A stretch of 21,781 bases of DNA from Chara braunii (lineage: Eukaryota; Streptophyta; Charophyceae; Charales; Characeae), in contig BFEA01000025.1 of assembly GCA_003427395.1 (NCBI GenBank), forward strand, positions 2,265,443-2,287,223. Reading direction: 5' to 3'. The notes under the pieces are model-generated. The model made no database searches. It was given only the letters and a program-made list of their open reading frames with translations, and was not told the origin of the DNA. Below, one piece after another: positions 18,252 through 21,781 of the stretch (within the stretch, counting starts at the first letter, position 1; each line of letters opens with the position of its first letter). Position numbers and translations under genes: made by a program.

Positions 18252-19100
18252 TCACTGCGTAGAACGTGACGTCCTCCTGTCGTATGAAGTGAGCAAACTA
18301 ACGAGGAGAAGTGAAGGTGATGTCTGGGTAAGACCTAGAGGAACGAGGGTCTTGGGGAGGTAGGCCGGAGGGGTGTCGCCCGTGGTTCCAATGAAGGGGA
18401 CTTGATGAATCTGACCACACTTCGTTTTGAGAACGAGTGTCTCGATCGCCCATTCGGCCTCTGTGCCACGGAACCGGCGAAACCAGGGAGTGACAAGGAT
18501 AAAGTTAAACCCAATCTCCGCCACGTCGAAGTACATGGAGGAATGGTAGCGTCGAGGCGCCTGGGTACTATCCGATAGCTGGAGGGTGAGGAAAAAGTGG
18601 AGGTCGGGGACAGTTTGGTCGAAGAAGCGTTGCGTCTTGTTATCTTCGAGGGTAATAGAGATAGGAGAGCGATACCCGGAGCTAACTAGGCGAGCTTCCC
18701 CCACCACACGAGGGTGAACGAAGACTCCCTGCGAGCCAGAGTCCCATAAAGCGCGGTACACCCTCATAGATGTCCCCAAGCGGATCGGAATGACTGGGAG
18801 GGTGTGATCAGGGTCAGAGAGCAGAGTGAGAAGACGATGCAGGACGTTGGTGTGTCTCGTGAGTCGCGCCTGATGAACCTGAAGAATGCTCAAATCCAGG
18901 AGAGATAGCACAATGTCATCACGAGTCGCCAGCTGAGAGCTACAACGAGCTATGCGAATGGCGCGACGTGTCGGAAGTCTCCGAGGGGGAGGACTAGATG
19001 CGGCGGTATGTTGTGGGGTAGACGGTATCTCTACAACGGGGGGGCATAGGGAACTGCGTCTTTCGTGTCCTCTGGTGGAATAGCCAAAGGGGCAAACCAC
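18252..19100 (-). pseudogene. Aspartic protease (retropepsin) region of the chromovirus
   Basis: One frame of about 280 codons is open here without stops, the longest in the element. At residue 120 counted from 19100 is ALWDSGSQGVFVHPRVV, the catalytic DSG of retropepsins (18743-18735), and further on VAEIGFNFILVTPWF, the second conserved block where the family has an ILG-type triplet before pWL. The first 60 residues are the Pro- and Arg-rich link from gag, and the last 100 lead to the reverse transcriptase linker (17989-18255, acidic and Pro/Ser-rich, same element). In the intact element the enzyme would process the Gag-Pol polyprotein. The annotated first codon is not a true start. Confidence 0.85.
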
Positions 19101-19199
19101 GACTCAGTAGTTGGGAAGCCGGCTACGTGTGAGGCCTCAGCGGCACACTGCACCGTGGCTAGCTGGGTGGGGCTGGCTGGGCAGGGCCAAGGGGTCACT

Positions 19200-21180
19200 A
19201 AGATCGACGCTAACGAGAAATGTCAGCATTGTGCTGATCGAGGGCGGCGTGGTATGGACACCGTGAGGAGGTGTGACCATCCTGGCAGCAACGAAGGCAA
19301 CCTCGACGAGCCTCGAGGGCGGCGCGCTCCTCAGGGGATAAAGCTCCGCAAGGAGGGACAAAACCCTGCGGGAGGTCTATCTGAGGAACCGTGAACATGC
19401 GGGCACCAGCCTATGCAACCCGACTGCGCACACGACCCATGGCGGACATGGCCATCTGCAGGCGCTCGGCCACCGGGACAGTGTCGTCATCCAAGTGATA
19501 CTGGATGACGTCTCGGAGCTCGATGTCCTTGGGGGCGTCCCCAAGGGTAGGGTCAAGCTCGGCCAAGGCATCCTCGCCGTACTCCAGAGAATTGTAGCGC
19601 CGCGAGAATGGCGCTCCATGTCAAGCTGGTCGACGAATTTCAAAGCGGTCGGCGAAGGAGGATCGATAGCGCGTAGCACCCCGTGACTGGGTGGTGGGTG
19701 GTGGGTGGTGGGCGGCTGTGGATCGCGAAGAAGATGGGGCGCGGAGAAGCGTCTCCGCATCTTCGGGTACTGTCGAGCAGCCTCGTAGACCTGCTCTGAG
19801 GAGGCGAAGCTCTATCACCAGAGTTCGATGCAGTAGTCAGTCGGAAGACTGACTACAAACCTGTTGGTCAAAAAGACCTCGGGTAGGAGTGTCTCATCGC
19901 AAATGAGGCGGGCGTCCTGAAACACTCTGATGTGACGCTCAAGATCGGTTGGTGTGGGGGACCCGCGCCACTTCGTCTGGGTGACCTGATCTAAGGCATC
20001 GGGCGCATCGTGGAAACTGTCGTAGCGATCATGGAGGAACGTGGTGAAATCCGCGAGAGTGGGATCCTCACCTGTGCGAGTACGATGGGTCTAATAGTTC
20101 TTCCGTGCGGAGAACGCGGTGCCTCGCAATTTAGTTGCAACCGCGGAGCACCACAACTCCTGACTACTGTTAGTCAGTGTTGGTGAACGTGTGGCAGCCT
20201 GCAACCAGTGCGACACACGCATTGTACCATCGTAGTCGGGTATGTCCGACAGACGCATAAGGGTGGGACTGTTGTGCTGGCGGCGAATGTCAAGGCCGGT
20301 GCAGAGGTAGAAGTGGTGGCAGGCTGAGAGTAAGGGCTGCTTGTGGAAGGTTCTGCAGTCGTGGAGGCAACAACCGCAACCAACTATGAAGAAGTAGCGA
20401 GGTAAGAGGGTAGAGAGGGGGGAGCTGGTCGAGGGAAACGAGCCGGCAAAGGGTGAGCAGCATGTGAAAGGTGAGACTGTCTCAAGGAGAGAATCTCCGC
20501 CTGGAGTTGCGCCACGGTGGCCTGTAGGGTAGCCACTCGCTGGGTGCGCGGGGTCGGAGGTGGAGGAGGCGGATAGAGTACCCTAGCGGGAGGAGGAAGA
20601 ACTCCGAGTCGTAGTGCCACGACTGGTGTAGGAAGTTGGAAGCAACACCGGGGTGGGTAGATGAAACTGCCTGGCCAGATACCGATATTTGTGCGACAAC
20701 ACATGCGGCAGTGGCCGAAGTGGCAGGGGCGGCGGGAGCGGCGGGGGTCAATAGATGTGTTGCAACAGACAGTATGGTCTGAGCGGCAACAACACTCACC
20801 ACTGCAGAGGGGGAGTGTTGCGCCTGGCCCGCTGAGAAGGACGAACCACCACATCTCCGTCTTTGGAGTCGTGGAAAGCCGAACTCTGAGCAGGTAGGGG
20901 ATGAAGTTTGAGAGCGGTGGGGAGAGCGATGAGGAGAACCCTTTAGGCGGTGAACTTCAAAGGCGAGCGCATTGACTTACCTCTCCAGGGGTGCAAGCGC
21001 ATCGAGTCGCACTTGCAAAGGTGCAAGGAGAGACGCAAGAACAGCGCAAAGGTCCGTGGGGTCCACAGAGTGCTGACCTTGTACCGTCGGGTGGGTGGGC
21101 ACCTGAGAAACGGAGGGCGCCGCGACGATCTCCTCAGATATACTCCCGTCCGTGGGTAGTGGAGGAAGAGAGGTAGACAT
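19200..21180 (-). pseudogene. gag: gag of the chromovirus (N-terminal region, coiled coil, capsid, CCHC knuckle)
   Basis: The likely start is an ATG at 21180 after a pyrimidine-rich leader, giving MSTSLPPLPTDG and a helical stretch LCAVLASLLAPLQVRLDAL, with a TAA at 20977-20979. Further on, a frame encodes a probable coiled coil, VATLQATVAQLQAEILSLRQ (about 20520-20460). The capsid-like part at about 20250-19820 reads DYDGTMRVSHWLQAATRS, SQELWCSAVATKLRG, a TAG (20091-20093), then FTTFLHDRYDSF, DALDQVTQTKWRG and RHIRVFQDARLICDE; two adjacent stops lie at 19812-19817. The nucleocapsid knuckle CLRCCQDGHTSSRC (C-x2-C-x4-H-x4-C) is at about 19300-19260. Frames shift at least twice. Confidence 0.85.
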
Positions 21181-21400
21181 GGTGGGAGGTGGGGGGAGAG
21201 ATGGGTTGTGGTATGGGGACAGGGAACCATCGGTGAGAGGAAGGGGACCGCGAAAGCGGAGTAGGTAGTCGTGGGTCGGCTCGCCCCGTGACCAGCGGGT
21301 CGCATGTGAGATGGTGGCGCGAATCCGGTTGAGAGGAGAGGAGCCGTTCGGGTCCTGGGTGCCCGACGGGAGAAGGCGGGAGAGTAGGGTGGGTAAGCGG
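21181..21400 (-). other. Leader region of the chromovirus
   Basis: On the sense strand this is the pyrimidine-rich sequence directly before the gag ATG at 21180. A frame open from 21305 passes through it out of phase with gag and is not credible. I see no standard initiator-Met tRNA primer-binding site (TGGTATCAGAGC on the sense strand), so the priming site is unknown. Confidence 0.45.
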
Positions 21401-21438
21401 ACCCTAAACCCTAAAAAAACCCTAAGAAAACCCTAACC
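21401..21438. repeat. Telomere-like CCCTAAA units (telo-box type)
   Basis: The sequence holds ACCCTAAACCCTAAAAAAAC followed by CCTAAG and CCCTAACC, that is, four CCCTAA-type units with A-rich spacing. CCCTAAA is the plant-type telomeric unit, and AAACCCTA (telo-box) occurs in many plant promoters. It lies on the leader side of the chromovirus, about 220 bp before the gag ATG on the sense strand. It is too short and irregular for a telomere. Confidence 0.8.
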
Positions 21439-21514
21439 GGAAACAGTGAAATTTTGAGATAAAAATAAAAGAAAATAAATAATAAAAATAATAAAAAAAT
21501 AAATAAACAAATGT

Positions 21515-21585
21515 GAAGGGAGGTGGAGAGTGAAGGGAGGTGGAGAGTGAAGGGAGGTGGAGAGTGAAGGGAGGTGGAGAGTGAA
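21515..21585. repeat. 17-bp minisatellite, four units
   Basis: Four consecutive identical copies of GAAGGGAGGTGGAGAGT run from 21515 to 21582, followed by a truncated start of a fifth. The purine strand is the plus strand; on the retrotransposon's sense strand the array is a polypyrimidine tract. An A/T-rich stretch (21450-21512) precedes it. Confidence 0.97.
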
Positions 21586-21609
21586 AAGAAACTAAATGTT
21601 GGACTTTTC

Positions 21610-21781
21610 GAAAATTTCGGCAGCATTTCGTTACCTCCATGGGGTCGAAGTGTGCCGGCAAAATATATGACCAAGTAAAATGAGAGGGAGTAGGGAGAAA
21701 AGTGAAAATTTCAGCAACACTTCGTTACCCCCACGGGGTCAAAATGTGCACCGAGAGCTGAAATAACTAAGTCCTAAACAG
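21610..21781. repeat. Tandem repeat of about 94 bp, running off the window
   Basis: A block at 21610-21660 (starting GAAAATTTCGGCAGCA) recurs at 21704-21754 (starting GAAAATTTCAGCAACA). Almost all differences are C/T or A/G. The sequences after each block also align loosely (AAATATATGACCAAGT against GAAATAACTAAGTCC), so this is a tandem unit of 94 bp rather than an isolated duplication. It reaches the last base of the window, so more copies may follow. Confidence 0.8.

Larger units (their letters stand above)
14360..21781 (-). mobile_element. Ty3/Gypsy chromovirus-type LTR retrotransposon, decayed
   Basis: In sense order from right to left the element has leader, gag with CCHC knuckle, aspartic protease, reverse transcriptase, RNase H, integrase and a C-terminal chromodomain. 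That order (integrase after RNase H) defines Ty3/Gypsy, and the chromodomain defines chromoviruses, which are common in plants, fungi and algae. Every gene is interrupted by stops or frame changes, so this is a dead copy. No LTR pair, primer-binding site or target duplication is identified, so the outer limits are approximate; the leader may reach beyond the window. Confidence 0.93.

Noticed and set aside
20384-20854. The full 156-codon minus frame as a separate Cys-rich protein
   Set aside because: Only its last third (the coiled-coil stretch) fits gag; the Cys-rich first part is an out-of-frame reading of gag, which continues there in another frame.
21401-21438. Chromosome end or interstitial telomere
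   Set aside because: Only about four irregular units, embedded in retrotransposon leader sequence.

Overview
The window looks like a piece of a repeat-rich eukaryotic genome from the green lineage. I see no intact host gene. Three broken transposable elements of different classes, all on the minus strand, fill about two thirds of it; the rest is tandem repeats and unassigned DNA. The green-lineage inference rests on three things: a Penelope-like element of the permuted (N-terminal endonuclease) type described from green algae, spike mosses and slime molds; plant-type CCCTAAA units near the right end; and a chromodomain-bearing Ty3/Gypsy element. A charophyte-type alga or an early land plant would fit, but no host gene settles it.

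Layout. Positions 1-3900 hold an (AG)n microsatellite, TTC-rich sequence, a GC-rich block, three imperfect units of about 150 bp (2013-2458), one weak coding candidate (2531-3253, minus), a 23-bp tandem duplication and a poly(A)/(GAA)n tract. Positions 3917-4200 are two 142-bp tandem units. Positions 4672-7480 are a Penelope-like retroelement read right to left: GIY-YIG endonuclease, CxC linker, then reverse transcriptase with a YVDD motif, split over three frames. Its upstream side abuts a 70-bp tandem array (7481-7778) in which each unit carries a near-perfect long hairpin. Positions 7779-9281 are unassigned.

Positions 9510-13110 are a decayed Helitron RepHel gene (HUH replication initiator plus Pif1-like helicase) with most conserved motifs still readable. 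Two large inverted repeats (9282-9365 and 9441-9565) lie at its downstream end. Positions 13111-14350 are unassigned and probably contain the 3' untranslated region and perhaps the 3' LTR of the next element.

Positions 14360-21180 are a Ty3/Gypsy chromovirus: gag with a CCHC knuckle, protease, reverse transcriptase/RNase H, integrase and chromodomain, in the canonical order. It carries many stops, several where a conserved Trp is expected, as cytosine deamination would produce. Its leader region (21181-21781) carries telomere-like CCCTAAA units, a 17-bp minisatellite and a tandem 94-bp repeat that runs off the window.

The most interesting features are the permuted Penelope-like element, its endonuclease and reverse-transcriptase frames that overlap by a few bases, and the hairpin array abutting it.
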